Below are positions 1-7,702 of a stretch of 45,712 bases of DNA, in pieces. The stretch is from Vallitalea sp. (GTDB lineage Bacteria; Bacillota; Clostridia; Lachnospirales; Vallitaleaceae): positions 1-45,712 of the forward strand of contig JAOARM010000008.1 of assembly GCA_025210515.1 (NCBI GenBank). The letters are read 5' to 3'. The translations under genes and the position numbers were made by a program. Each line of letters starts with the position of its first letter. Position 1 is the stretch's first letter. The notes beneath the pieces are model-generated. The model saw only the letters and a program-made list of their open reading frames with translations, was not told the DNA's origin and searched no databases.

Positions 1-2
1 TA

Positions 3-287
3 AAGACTAAATCACTAGAAGAATTATCTTTATTAGACGAATATATATATGGTTATTTGATTAATCCTAGCAGTAATATAGATATTCAACTTAATAATAA
101 TATATCATTTAATGATTTATTAATTATAGATTCATTAATGGATATATGGGAAACAGTAATTTTTAGAAGTCCATTATATTCAAATTACAATCTAACAATA
201 TATACACGAAAAAATGATAACGATTATATAAAAAAAAGATTGCATTCTTATTCAGAATTAATGACAGTTAAAATAGAATATATATAA
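3..287 (+). CDS. C-terminal part of an unrecognised protein (cut by window edge)
   Basis: The reading frame is open from the first bases of the window to a TAA at 285–287, giving at least 94 residues, so the gene starts upstream. The visible part is rich in Asn, Ile and Tyr and shows no signal peptide, membrane segment or motif that I recognise. A TTG at 57 could be read as a start, but it has no ribosome binding site and the frame continues above it. Small proteins of this kind are common among immunity genes of polymorphic toxin loci such as the one further right; that link is only contextual. Confidence 0.5.
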   Translation, partial: KTKSLEELSLLDEYIYGYLINPSSNIDIQLNNNISFNDLLIIDSLMDIWETVIFRSPLYSNYNLTIYTRKNDNDYIKKRLHSYSELMTVKIEYI

Positions 288-294
288 ATTCTAA

Positions 295-337
295 TAAAAG
301 CATCTTGTCAGTAAAATTAACTGGTAAAATGCTTTTA
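295..337 (+). terminator. Rho-independent-type terminator after the first gene
   Basis: Arms TAAAAGCAT (295–303) and ATGCTTTTA (329–337) pair perfectly, with a second short stem CAGT/ACTG inside. It starts 8 bases after the stop codon at 287. The AT-rich arms make it potentially active in both directions. Confidence 0.6.
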
Positions 338-472
338 TACTTAAACAATTAATTAATAGTCCTCAAATTTGAATAACTCCAAAGATAATTATAGATCCAA
401 TGTCCTTTATTAAATATATACCTAATCATCGTTTTATTTCTATTATAATGTAAATTTAACATCTATGCTGTG

Positions 473-692
473 AAAACACGTTGATACATTTCAGCAATAG
501 AACCAAAGAAACGGTTGTATTGCTTCTTTATATTGAAATAAAATAAATAGTAACGAGCCAAGAGCAAGATCATCTAGGGTCGATAGCCTACGAAGTGTTT
601 TTAAGGTTTCCCCCCCTTCTTTCTCGTCCTTTGGGCGATTACAAAAACCTTCCTTCATTGACATATTAATATACAAGGGAAAAACACGTTGA
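473..692. repeat. Diverged second copy of the outer part of the left repeat arm
   Basis: The segment from about 473 to 605 is a diverged direct copy of the outer half of the adjacent arm. Both contain a block resembling CATCTARGGTC followed by a GAAG-TGTTT block, and both begin with the identical 12-mer AAAACACGTTGA (473–484 and 681–692, 208 bases apart). The two units differ by many substitutions and small gaps, so this duplication looks older than the nearly identical inverted pair. An antisense reading frame across it is not convincing as a gene. Confidence 0.45.
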
Positions 693-724
693 TTTATATT
701 TAATTTCGTCCTTAGAGCAAGGTA

Positions 725-1044
725 AAGAACTATATCGTGTATGCAATGTTCATATAATTGCAGTTTTATCTTCCAATAAAATGAATATAGTGAGCAAAAC
801 ACAACACCATCTAAGGTCTGTAGCCCCAACGAAGTTGTTTAACATCGTAGGCGCGTGTCTGCTAGTGCTATAATAGTACAAATCATACGTATACAACCCC
901 TATGGTCATCTTCCATGAAGATACTCTCAAGTGCTTTGCTGGGTAACATAGGTTTTTTCCTCCGAGCCAAGCTAGGCTTCGCAGTAACTGAGTTAGTTAC
1001 TCACGAAGCCTTACCAAATATCTAACTTATCAAACCTAATTAGA
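725..1044. repeat. Left arm of a ~320-bp inverted repeat
   Basis: The reverse complement of this stretch matches 4434–4758 over its whole length with roughly seven substitutions and a few one- to four-base gaps (counted by eye, about 97%). It contains a strong hairpin at 975–1010 (GGCTTCG…CGAAGCC with AGTAAC/GTTACT inside). The outer limit is at AAGAAC (725–730) and the inner limit at about 1044. It encodes nothing recognisable. Size and position suggest the end of a mobile unit, but I do not recognise the family. Confidence 0.85.
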
Positions 1045-1124
1045 ATTTATATAATATTTAGTAATTATATATCATGATACACAAAAAACAATGTATAATA
1101 AATTAAAAAAATTGTATTTTACCC

Positions 1125-1153
1125 TTGTTTATAAATGCATATAATAATATAAT
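1125..1153 (+). promoter_or_regulatory. Putative promoter of the methyltransferase–nuclease pair
   Basis: TTGTTT (1125–1130), a 17-base spacer and TATAAT (1148–1153) lie about 140 bases before the methyltransferase. The stretch 1045–1296 is otherwise gene-free and extremely AT-rich, so chance matches to a -10 box are likely. Confidence 0.35.
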
Positions 1154-1296
1154 TTATATTATAATGTTATAAACTTAGAAAATAAATTGTATTATATCAA
1201 AAATACTAATAAATTATAGAAACTTAATAATAAATACTTAGTTAGATATTATTATCACCTAATATAATAACGAATACTTGGAATGGAGTTACTTAA

Positions 1297-2127
1297 ATGT
1301 CGAATATACAACCTTTTATAAGATGGGCAGGAGGAAAATCTTGGTTAATTCCTCATCTTAAAAGTATTATAGAAAATCTAGACTACCAAAATTATTATGA
1401 ACCGTTTTTAGGAGGAGGAGCAATTTTCTTTTCACTACAGCCAAAGCATAATTCTTACATATCTGACATAAATTCAGAATTAATAGATTCTTACATATCT
1501 ATTAGAGATAACCCCAATGAAGTTATTGATATCTTAAAAGAATACATAAATTCAGAAAGTGAGTATTATAGAATACGAGCATTAGAGCCTAAAAATACAA
1601 TAGAACGTACAGCTCGCTTTCTTTATTTAAATCAGACTTCATTTAACGGATTATACCGTGTAAATAAACAAGGAAAATATAATGTTCCTTATGGTTTTAG
1701 AGAAAAATGGAAATATGATTATGAACGACTACATATCGCAAGCCAAAAATTACAAAGAGTAAAAATTAACTGTGAAGATTTTTCTGAAAAAAAATATCGT
1801 ATTAAAAAAGGGGATTTAGTTTTTCTTGACCCCCCCTACACTGTTTCTCACAATAATAACGGATTCATCGAGTATAACCAAAGGCTATTTTCACTTGAAG
1901 ATCAAAAAAGACTCAGTAAGTATATAGACTTTATTAAGCGTAAAAGCGCATACTACATACTTACGAATGCTGCACATAACTCTATTAGAGAAATATTCTC
2001 CAAAGATGGAGATACTTTAATACCTTTAAATAGGCATAGCCTAATAGGTGGAAAAAATGCAAAGAGATCTCTTATCTCTGAGTTCATATTTACTAATATA
2101 CCGAAAGGAGTTGGGAAAATTGAGTAA
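1297..2127 (+). CDS. dam: DNA adenine N6-methyltransferase, Dam/D12 class
   Basis: This 276-residue protein transfers a methyl group from S-adenosylmethionine to N6 of adenine in DNA. The D12-class signature motifs are all visible: FIRWAGGK at residues 7–14 at the N-terminus, PFLGGG at 36–41 (AdoMet-binding loop) and the catalytic DPPY at 178–181. Length is normal for the family, which includes Dam and M.DpnII-type enzymes; the recognition site cannot be read from sequence, so the symbol denotes the class only. Its 3' end overlaps the next gene by 8 bases, which implies translational coupling. Both genes lie inside the inverted repeat, so this is more likely a modification partner in a restriction or defence module than a housekeeping Dam. 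Confidence 0.93.
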   Translation: MSNIQPFIRWAGGKSWLIPHLKSIIENLDYQNYYEPFLGGGAIFFSLQPKHNSYISDINSELIDSYISIRDNPNEVIDILKEYINSESEYYRIRALEPKNTIERTARFLYLNQTSFNGLYRVNKQGKYNVPYGFREKWKYDYERLHIASQKLQRVKINCEDFSEKKYRIKKGDLVFLDPPYTVSHNNNGFIEYNQRLFSLEDQKRLSKYIDFIKRKSAYYILTNAAHNSIREIFSKDGDTLIPLNRHSLIGGKNAKRSLISEFIFTNIPKGVGKIE

Positions 2128-4423
2128 GACTCAATGGGAAAAAATTATATCTTGTGAGGAACTCACCCGAGTAAAAAGAAAAAGAGTTAAAGAGTTTATT
2201 GTAAAAAAAGAAAGAAAGATTGCCCTTCCAGAGCTAGTTGAAGAAGGGTGGGTTGAATATAAAACTTATAAAGATGACAAATTTATTGGCGTTAAGAAAG
2301 AAAAAAAAATAGATGAGTTATTTGAAGATAAAATATGGGTAATGTTATATAGCATGGGATTTAAATATATGAATTCAGACCGAAATTTTCATATGTCCTA
2401 TGATCCTAAAAGTGAAAATCTAACTCAACAAATTGATGTTTTTGCTGCTGATGATGAATGTGTTCTTGTTATAGAATGCAAAGCTTCTTCATCCATAAGA
2501 GATGGTGTCTTCAAGAAAAATATTGAAGCTTTCAACGCCCAAATAAGCGGACTAAGAAAAGAAGTAAATAAATATTTTCCTAAAAGAAAAGTAAAATTTA
2601 TTTGGACTACTCACAATTATAAAATAAGTAAATCTGATTTAGAAAAATTGGAAAGGGGTGGTATTGCCTTTTGGGATGATTCTAAAGTTGAATATTACTG
2701 CGAGTTAGTGAAACATCTTGGTTCAGCTGCTAAATATCAATTATTAGGAAATATCTTTGCAAAGCAAACAATAAAAAATATGGATAATAAAATTCCTGCT
2801 ATACGTGGTAAGATGGGTAATCATACCTACTACTCTTTTTCAATTGAGCCCGAGAAACTCTTGAAAATCGGATATGTGCTACATAGAAGTGATGCTAACA
2901 ATGATATGATGCCAACATATCAACGTATAATTAAAAAAAGTAGACTAACATCTGTAAGAAAATTCATTGATCAAGATAAAGGGTACTTTCCAAATTCTAT
3001 AGTAATAAATATTGACTCCAAACGCCCTTTAGTTTTTGATAGGGCTGATAAACAGGTTGATGATACTATTTCAACTTTAGGTATATTACATTTACCAAAA
3101 GAATATAAGTCTGCATATATAATTGATGGACAGCATCGATTATATGGCTATTCTGACTCACAATATTCTAAAACAAATAGCATTCCTGTTGTGGCTTTTG
3201 AAAATCTTGCAAAAGAAGAGCAAATAAAACTATTCATGGAAATAAATGAAAATCAAAAAGCGGTCTCAAAAAACTTAAGAAATACTTTGAATGCTGATAC
3301 TCAATGGAATTCTAGTAAACTTAAAGAAAGGCGAAATGCTCTTCAACTTAGAGTTGCACAAAAGCTTGGAGAAGATTGTACCTCTGCGCTGTATGGAAGG
3401 GTTATTATAGGTGAAGATCAATCAACGCCATTTAGATGTGTCACAATTGAATGTATTAGAAGTGCAATAAATGCTGGAAGTTTTCTTTCTAAATATAGTA
3501 ATAATAATAAACTAGAAAAAAGAGGTTCTTTTGATCTAGATGATAACGATAGTACTTTTATGCTATTGTACTCTTATATACAGTCATGTTTAGAATATCT
3601 AAAAGATAATTTATACGAAGAATGGCAAAGATGTAAAAATGAAAAAGGTATCTTAGTAATTAATAATGGTATCGGTGGAATTATCCGAGCAATTAATAGT
3701 ATTACTGAACATTTAATAAAAAATAATGAAATTAATCCCTTGAAAGATAAACCACTAGCTATGGCAGAAAATGCACAGTATTATCTAGACTCCATCATTA
3801 GATATTATGAAAATATTAGCGATGAAGAACGTGATATTATCATAAAAACATACGGAGGTAATGCACCCATATACGCATGTCGTTGCTTAGAAAAGGCAAT
3901 TAATAATGAACATACCGAATTTGAACCAGAAGGTTTACATAAATATTGGGAAGATCACAGTAGAGAATATAATAATGATTCTATAATGATGATAAAAGAG
4001 ATTGAAAAATCAATAAAGTACATCTTAAAGCGTGAGATTTCTAATTTACCAGAGCATAATTGGGCTACAGCAATTCCAAAACCTGTTTATACCCAAGCAA
4101 AGAAATCCATTGGTGAAATTCAATATTACAATGGTGAAGAAGCTGATTTTTGGGACGTTATCACTTTGAAAGACTGTAAATCAATCATTCAGTATGGTAG
4201 AAACTGGTCAACTTTATTTGAAAGCCATTTTACCTTAAATTCTCAAGCTAAGATTAGTGGAGGCAAAAAAGCTAAGACGGAATGGTTTACTACGATTGAT
4301 AAGCTACAACGTAATGTGGGTAAATCAACCTTTAGTGTTAAGAAAGATGAATATCATCTTCTTTGTGAGATATATGAAAAATTTGTGCAACAGGAGAATA
4401 TAGATTATCCCAAAAGTAGTTAG
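2120..4423 (+). CDS. PD-(D/E)xK nuclease-like and DGQHR (DndB-like) domain fusion protein
   Basis: I chose the TTG at 2120 because AAAGGAG at 2104–2110 precedes it at a normal distance; an ATG at 2048 lacks a binding site and would overlap the methyltransferase by 80 bases. The product has 767 residues. The first ~200 hold a nuclease-type core, IDVF with D106, then E119-C-K121 after a beta strand. The centre has the DGQHR signature at 336–340, followed by NENQKAVSKNL about 45 residues later, the pattern of DndB-type proteins. The C-terminal ~300 residues are not recognised. DGQHR proteins are known from phosphorothioate (Dnd) and deazaguanine (Dpd) DNA-modification systems. Pairing with an adenine methylase, and with the nuclease-like part in the same chain, suggests a restriction or sensing role. 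That function is inference. Confidence 0.8.
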   Translation: MSKTQWEKIISCEELTRVKRKRVKEFIVKKERKIALPELVEEGWVEYKTYKDDKFIGVKKEKKIDELFEDKIWVMLYSMGFKYMNSDRNFHMSYDPKSENLTQQIDVFAADDECVLVIECKASSSIRDGVFKKNIEAFNAQISGLRKEVNKYFPKRKVKFIWTTHNYKISKSDLEKLERGGIAFWDDSKVEYYCELVKHLGSAAKYQLLGNIFAKQTIKNMDNKIPAIRGKMGNHTYYSFSIEPEKLLKIGYVLHRSDANNDMMPTYQRIIKKSRLTSVRKFIDQDKGYFPNSIVINIDSKRPLVFDRADKQVDDTISTLGILHLPKEYKSAYIIDGQHRLYGYSDSQYSKTNSIPVVAFENLAKEEQIKLFMEINENQKAVSKNLRNTLNADTQWNSSKLKERRNALQLRVAQKLGEDCTSALYGRVIIGEDQSTPFRCVTIECIRSAINAGSFLSKYSNNNKLEKRGSFDLDDNDSTFMLLYSYIQSCLEYLKDNLYEEWQRCKNEKGILVINNGIGGIIRAINSITEHLIKNNEINPLKDKPLAMAENAQYYLDSIIRYYENISDEERDIIIKTYGGNAPIYACRCLEKAINNEHTEFEPEGLHKYWEDHSREYNNDSIMMIKEIEKSIKYILKREISNLPEHNWATAIPKPVYTQAKKSIGEIQYYNGEEADFWDVITLKDCKSIIQYGRNWSTLFESHFTLNSQAKISGGKKAKTEWFTTIDKLQRNVGKSTFSVKKDEYHLLCEIYEKFVQQENIDYPKSS

Positions 4424-4433
4424 ACAATATCTT

Positions 4434-4758
4434 TCTAATTAGAGTTTGATAAGTTAGATATTTGTAAGGCTTGGCTTCGTGAGTAACTAACTCAGTTACT
4501 GCGAAGCCTAGCTTGGCTCGGAGGAAAAGACCTCTGTTACCCTGCAAAGCACTTGAGAGTATCTTCAGGGAAGATGACCATAGGGGTTGTATACGTATGA
4601 TTTGTACTATTATAGCACTAGCAGACACGCGCCTACGATGTTAAACAACTTCGTTGGGGCTACAGACCCTAGATGGTCTTGTGTTTTGCTCACTATATTC
4701 ATTTTATTGGAAGATAAAACTGCAATTATATGAACATTGCATACACGATATAGTTCTT
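4434..4758. repeat. Right arm of the ~320-bp inverted repeat
   Basis: Inverted copy of 725–1044. It begins 11 bases after the stop codon of the DGQHR gene, so the repeat pair encloses exactly two genes. The hairpin at 4473–4508 (GGCTTCGTGAGTAAC against GTTACTGCGAAGCC) would also terminate transcription from the module. Beyond 4758 the similarity stops; no clear target-site duplication is visible next to either arm. Confidence 0.85.
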
Positions 4759-4902
4759 ACGAACATTATTCAATATATGTTATAATGTCCCTATAATATT
4801 ACATCTAAATATATAAAATTATAAATCTACTGTCAACTAATTATGTCAACTTACTTCTACAGAGGTATTAAAAAGTATATTCTATATATAAGATTTATAG
4901 TT

Positions 4903-5085
4903 ATGGATAGTTTCCGTGGGGATGGTTTAAACTTATACGCGTACGTATCAAATAATCCTATAAACTATATAGACTAAGTGGACATTGTAAAAAAGAAGGC
5001 TCAACGACATTAAAGAATATATTTAACAACTATAGTATTGATGCAGGTGTTGTTGATATTAACCCTCAAACTGGACAAGTTATAT
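4903..5085 (+). pseudogene. Frameshifted Rhs-protein tip (RHS core end plus start of a toxin region)
   Basis: Translation from 4903 gives RGDGLNLYAYVSNNPINYID, the hallmark that closes the RHS repeat core, and then meets TAA. Shifting one frame at that point restores SGHCKKEG and a continuing toxin-side sequence ending in PQTGQVIS near 5085. In intact Rhs proteins the core end runs straight into a P/S-SG-H/Y-C segment, so one indel has broken this copy. There is no long Rhs body upstream; this is an orphan tip of the kind left by toxin-tip exchange. Confidence 0.75.
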
Positions 5086-5484
5086 CGTTCATATGCTTTT
5101 GTTGAAACACTCATGAAAAAGTCTGCAATTGCTCCACCGTCTTGTACATTTCCCAAAAAGTGCATACTGTTATAAGCCTTCTGCATTTTCGATTTATAAT
5201 CACCTGCCCCGCGGTCAACTAATAATTGCTCTAGTTTATTTTTAGCGTCTATGTTTAATTGTTTCATTTCTGCTAAATTATAATGATAATTAATTGCCCA
5301 TCTGCTTGAGTCACTTATATAATTATTTGTAGTATTGCCATTATAAGAAATCATACCTGTGTTAAAATCTAAATGATATTTTGTTCCGACCATACCATCA
5401 TTTAATCTAGTTAAGTCATTTTTATCTTTATAAGTTAACCCAATGTTATCTAAGAAATTGTGATTTATAACAAACCAAAGGAAC
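5086..5484 (-). pseudogene. Inverted fragment of a polymorphic-toxin region
   Basis: On the minus strand a frame is open from about 5484 to about 5085 and reads like real protein (WFVINHNFLDN at the start, QDGGAIADFFMSVSTKAYERYN at about 5150–5085). The plus-strand toxin frame stops making sense at about 5085 and resumes at about 5476. Turning this ~400-bp block round would join the two plus-strand pieces into a longer toxin-like chain, which suggests a local inversion. The nominal ATG at 5393 has no good ribosome binding site. The domain is not recognised. Confidence 0.45.
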
Positions 5485-5524
5485 AGGCGTTATACCTGAA
5501 ACAATTTTTACTATTATAGGAGGT

Positions 5525-5785
5525 ATGGAAGGATTTGTTGAGGGTACAGGTGGTGCTTTTAGTTTTGCTTTATTGGGAGAAGAACAAGTAACGGAAGCAG
5601 AAAGCGATATGTTTTTTTATGGTTTGATGTATGATATTAATCTTTTAGAATTGAAAGATCAGTATTCAGCTATGAGAAATAAATCTATAAATAAAAAAAA
5701 TTACTATTACTATAATGCTATACTTGAGAATATTGATAGGGAAAGAGATTGGATAATCTCTAAGGTAAGACCAATATTTGAATAA
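5525..5785 (+). CDS. Fragment of a polymorphic-toxin region
   Basis: A frame of 86 residues from an ATG preceded by GGAGGT. The frame is also open upstream to about 5470 and reads KGTGVIPETIFTIIGG, so the ATG may be internal to a longer toxin chain of which only this end survives. The sequence EGFVEGTGGAFSFALLG is Gly-rich and hydrophobic, as in linker regions before toxin domains; the rest is charged, ending IISKVRPIFE. No catalytic motif is seen. It is probably debris rather than a functional gene, though a small immunity protein cannot be excluded. Confidence 0.4.
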   Translation: MEGFVEGTGGAFSFALLGEEQVTEAESDMFFYGLMYDINLLELKDQYSAMRNKSINKKNYYYYNAILENIDRERDWIISKVRPIFE

Positions 5786-5799
5786 AGGATGGTGATTCT

Positions 5800-5955
5800 A
5801 TTCTTGGAAATATATTCTTATTATTTACTTACGAAACAACAAGAATGTGGGGATTTATTATATTGATTGCTATAGGTGCTATTGCAATGATATTTACTCC
5901 AACTAGAGAATTTCTTATGTCATTTATAAAAAAGGATAACAAAGACAAAGAATAA
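5800..5955 (+). CDS. Small single-span membrane peptide, start uncertain
   Basis: This 51-residue frame has no ATG at its beginning; the first candidate start is an ATT at 5800 a few bases after AAGGATGG, and an internal ATG would leave 36 residues. It contains one clear membrane helix (WGFIILIAIGAIAMIF) followed by a basic tail (SFIKKDNKDKE). It directly follows the toxin fragment, the usual place of an immunity protein, and small membrane proteins are a known type. The doubtful start keeps confidence low. Confidence 0.35.
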   Translation: MLGNIFLLFTYETTRMWGFIILIAIGAIAMIFTPTREFLMSFIKKDNKDKE

Positions 5956-6008
5956 TGTTTTGGTATATTGACTTATAGTGGTTTCTAAAACGTATTAAAA
6001 GGTAGTTA

Positions 6009-6283
6009 TACAATGGGACGATTAAGGCACTTGATGATGTGAGTAAATACGATAATCCAAAATGAAATCAAAGTATTATAACAATAGGAATTACATTGTT
6101 ATGAAATATCTGAGGATTTATATAATTCTGCTCTTATTATAGAAGATTAGTTGGAAGAACTGATTACAATGCAGGAAATAAAGCTGGGGAATACCAGATA
6201 CACATTATCATACTTATGAATGGGGACCTGGTAAAATTCCATTAGAAACAGTAAGTCATATAGAAGGAGAATATATACCATGA
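6009..6283 (+). pseudogene. Frameshifted polymorphic-toxin remnant ending in an ATGA overlap
   Basis: Pieces of a toxin chain appear in different frames: GTIKALDDVSKYDNP (6009–6062), GRTDYNAGNKAG (about 6150–6195) and, after a one-base shift, IPDTHYHTYEWGPGK through SHIEGEYIP ending at TGA 6281–6283. The last stop overlaps the ATG of the next gene (6280) as ATGA, the coupling typical of toxin and immunity genes. At least two frameshifts make the toxin non-functional. The His-rich THYHTYEW end is characteristic but I cannot name the toxin family. Confidence 0.55.
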
Positions 6284-6642
6284 AAATAATTAAAAACTCA
6301 TTAGTAGACTTTTATAATGTTCAAAAGAAGTTTGGATATATATATTCAATTAATCTGAAAAGGGATATTGATGCAAACGGATGCTCTGAATATATGCTAG
6401 ATATCATTCTTTGTGATTATCCTAATTATGAAGGATGCCCCAAATTGCTATTACACTTTTTGGAGGTAAGGGATTTTAAACTTGGTAATATAGAAGGAAT
6501 GTTTAAATTACTTATACATATAACTGATATATCTGAAAGACAAATGGAAGGAATTAAGTATAAGGTACAAGAAGAAGAAAATACATCTTTTTCATTTTAT
6601 TGTAACGCCTTTGAATATAAAATCTTAAATATATCTCCCTAA
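6280..6642 (+). CDS. Putative immunity protein of a decayed toxin
   Basis: An intact 120-residue gene with AGAAGGAG before an ATG at 6280 that overlaps the stop of the toxin remnant. The product is soluble, mixed alpha/beta in character, with several Cys and aromatic residues and no signal peptide. I do not recognise the family. Position and coupling point to an immunity protein that would bind and neutralise the toxin formerly encoded just upstream. It has outlived its toxin, as orphan immunity genes do when they protect against neighbours carrying the same tip. Confidence 0.6.
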   Translation: MKIIKNSLVDFYNVQKKFGYIYSINLKRDIDANGCSEYMLDIILCDYPNYEGCPKLLLHFLEVRDFKLGNIEGMFKLLIHITDISERQMEGIKYKVQEEENTSFSFYCNAFEYKILNISP

Positions 6643-6644
6643 AA

Positions 6645-6710
6645 GTAAACTTAGGTACTCCAAAACCAATGTGTGATAATTGTATATATACATTTAAAGG
6701 AGCTGGTTAG
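6645..6710 (+). pseudogene. Tail of a deaminase-like toxin
   Basis: Directly after the previous stop codon, a frame reads LGTPKPMCDNCIYTFKGAG and ends at TAG 6708–6710. A Pro-x-x-Cys-x-x-Cys block close to the C-terminus is characteristic of zinc-dependent nucleic-acid deaminase toxins in Rhs and related systems. The rest of the domain is missing. The join is abrupt, as expected when one toxin–immunity cassette has replaced another. The deaminase reading rests on this one motif. Confidence 0.4.
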
Positions 6711-6749
6711 GGAGTTACTCTCTAAATAATTTTGAAATAGAGGTAATAT

Positions 6750-7274
6750 ATGAAAAAAAATGATTTTAAAATGGTTTCAATAAGAGGTCGTTTGGCATAT
6801 GCAATTAGTTGTTTAGAGAGTGCATTGAAATATTATAAATGTAATACAACTGACTGGAGAATTGTTTTAGAACAACTATGGACATATACAGATATTCAAT
6901 TTTTTGATGACTGGCATTATACAATAGCTGAAATTCTTCCTGAGTCAGTATTGGAGTCAAATATTTTTGATATAGATGACAATGAATATATAAATGAAAT
7001 GCAATTTAGTTCTTTACATAACCTATATAGTAATACTAATAATGAAATAAAAGATATTATACAATTTATATTTAATATGGGGATTTGTGAGTTTTACGGA
7101 AAATTAAAAAATTACGGACAACTTACATTAGATAATATGGAAGTATTATTAAATTATATGATGTCAAATAGCATACCCTTACCAGATATGAGTAGATTCA
7201 AAGTTTTTTCTTATGATGATGGTAATGGTTGGGGAGAAAAATTTAGTGGAATAAAGTATTCCTGTATTTTATAA
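6750..7274 (+). CDS. Putative immunity protein (Trp-rich, polymorphic-toxin associated)
   Basis: This 174-residue gene has an intact frame, with GAGGTAATAT before the ATG. The N-terminus (SIRGRLAYAISCLESALKYY, then LEQLWTYT and DDWHY with ILPE) resembles, from memory, small proteins placed behind Rhs toxins and deaminase toxins. It is soluble with no signal peptide, helical at first, ending in a short DDGNGWGEKF loop. It sits 39 bases after the deaminase-like tail and is followed by a strong terminator, which closes this cassette. Immunity function is inferred from position and family likeness. Confidence 0.6.
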   Translation: MKKNDFKMVSIRGRLAYAISCLESALKYYKCNTTDWRIVLEQLWTYTDIQFFDDWHYTIAEILPESVLESNIFDIDDNEYINEMQFSSLHNLYSNTNNEIKDIIQFIFNMGICEFYGKLKNYGQLTLDNMEVLLNYMMSNSIPLPDMSRFKVFSYDDGNGWGEKFSGIKYSCIL

Positions 7275-7318
7275 GCTTTTATTGATTTCATTACATATAA
7301 AAGGATACCAATTTTTTG

Positions 7319-7358
7319 CCAACCTAAAATTATAAAATTTTAGGTTGGTTTTATTTTG
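7319..7358 (+). terminator. Strong Rho-independent terminator
   Basis: Perfect 13-base arms CCAACCTAAAATT (7319–7331) and AATTTTAGGTTGG (7336–7348) with a 4-base loop, followed by TTTTATTTTG. It ends the immunity-gene cassette. Confidence 0.9.
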
Positions 7359-7582
7359 CTTATAAAAGGGGATGACAGAAATCGTTGATGAAGTAGCCTA
7401 TCAAAATCATCCTTTTAAGATACATCTATCTTTAAATTAATTTACCAATATACCAATGAACATCATATACGGAAAAAACTAATAGCATCAAAGTTTGAAA
7501 TGAAATCTTGTCTTGAAATTAACCTATATAATAATCCAGATGAAAAAACTAAAGAAATTAACACAAAAATAGCAACAACCAG

Positions 7583-7702
7583 AATAACCCTATAAACTAC
7601 ATAGATTCTACTGGTTATTGTAAAGATTCTATAGAAGACAATAGTTATAGCCAAATAAAAAATGTGGCAGAGAATACTATGTTTTTAAAAATTTATCAAT
7701 GA
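7583..7702 (+). pseudogene. Second orphan Rhs tip
   Basis: Reads NNPINYIDSTGYCKDS, again the closing motif of an RHS core with its STGYC linker, then continues to NTMFLKIYQ and stops at TGA 7700–7702. Upstream of 7583 the frame breaks and a different reading (KFEMKSCLEINLYNNPDEKTKE) runs up to the junction, so the RHS piece is joined to unrelated DNA. Together with the tip at 4903 this shows at least two separate cassette insertions. Confidence 0.7.

Noticed and set aside
491..829. 112-codon minus-strand reading frame
   Set aside because: It runs through the repeat arm and its diverged copy; content changes with the repeat units and no ribosome binding site is present.
2048..2119. ATG at 2048 as start of the DGQHR protein
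   Set aside because: It would overlap the methylase by 80 bases without a binding site; TTG at 2120 has AAAGGAG in front.
4338..4628. 96-codon minus-strand reading frame
   Set aside because: It crosses from the inverted repeat arm into the antisense of the DGQHR gene, so it is a chance frame over two unrelated sequences.
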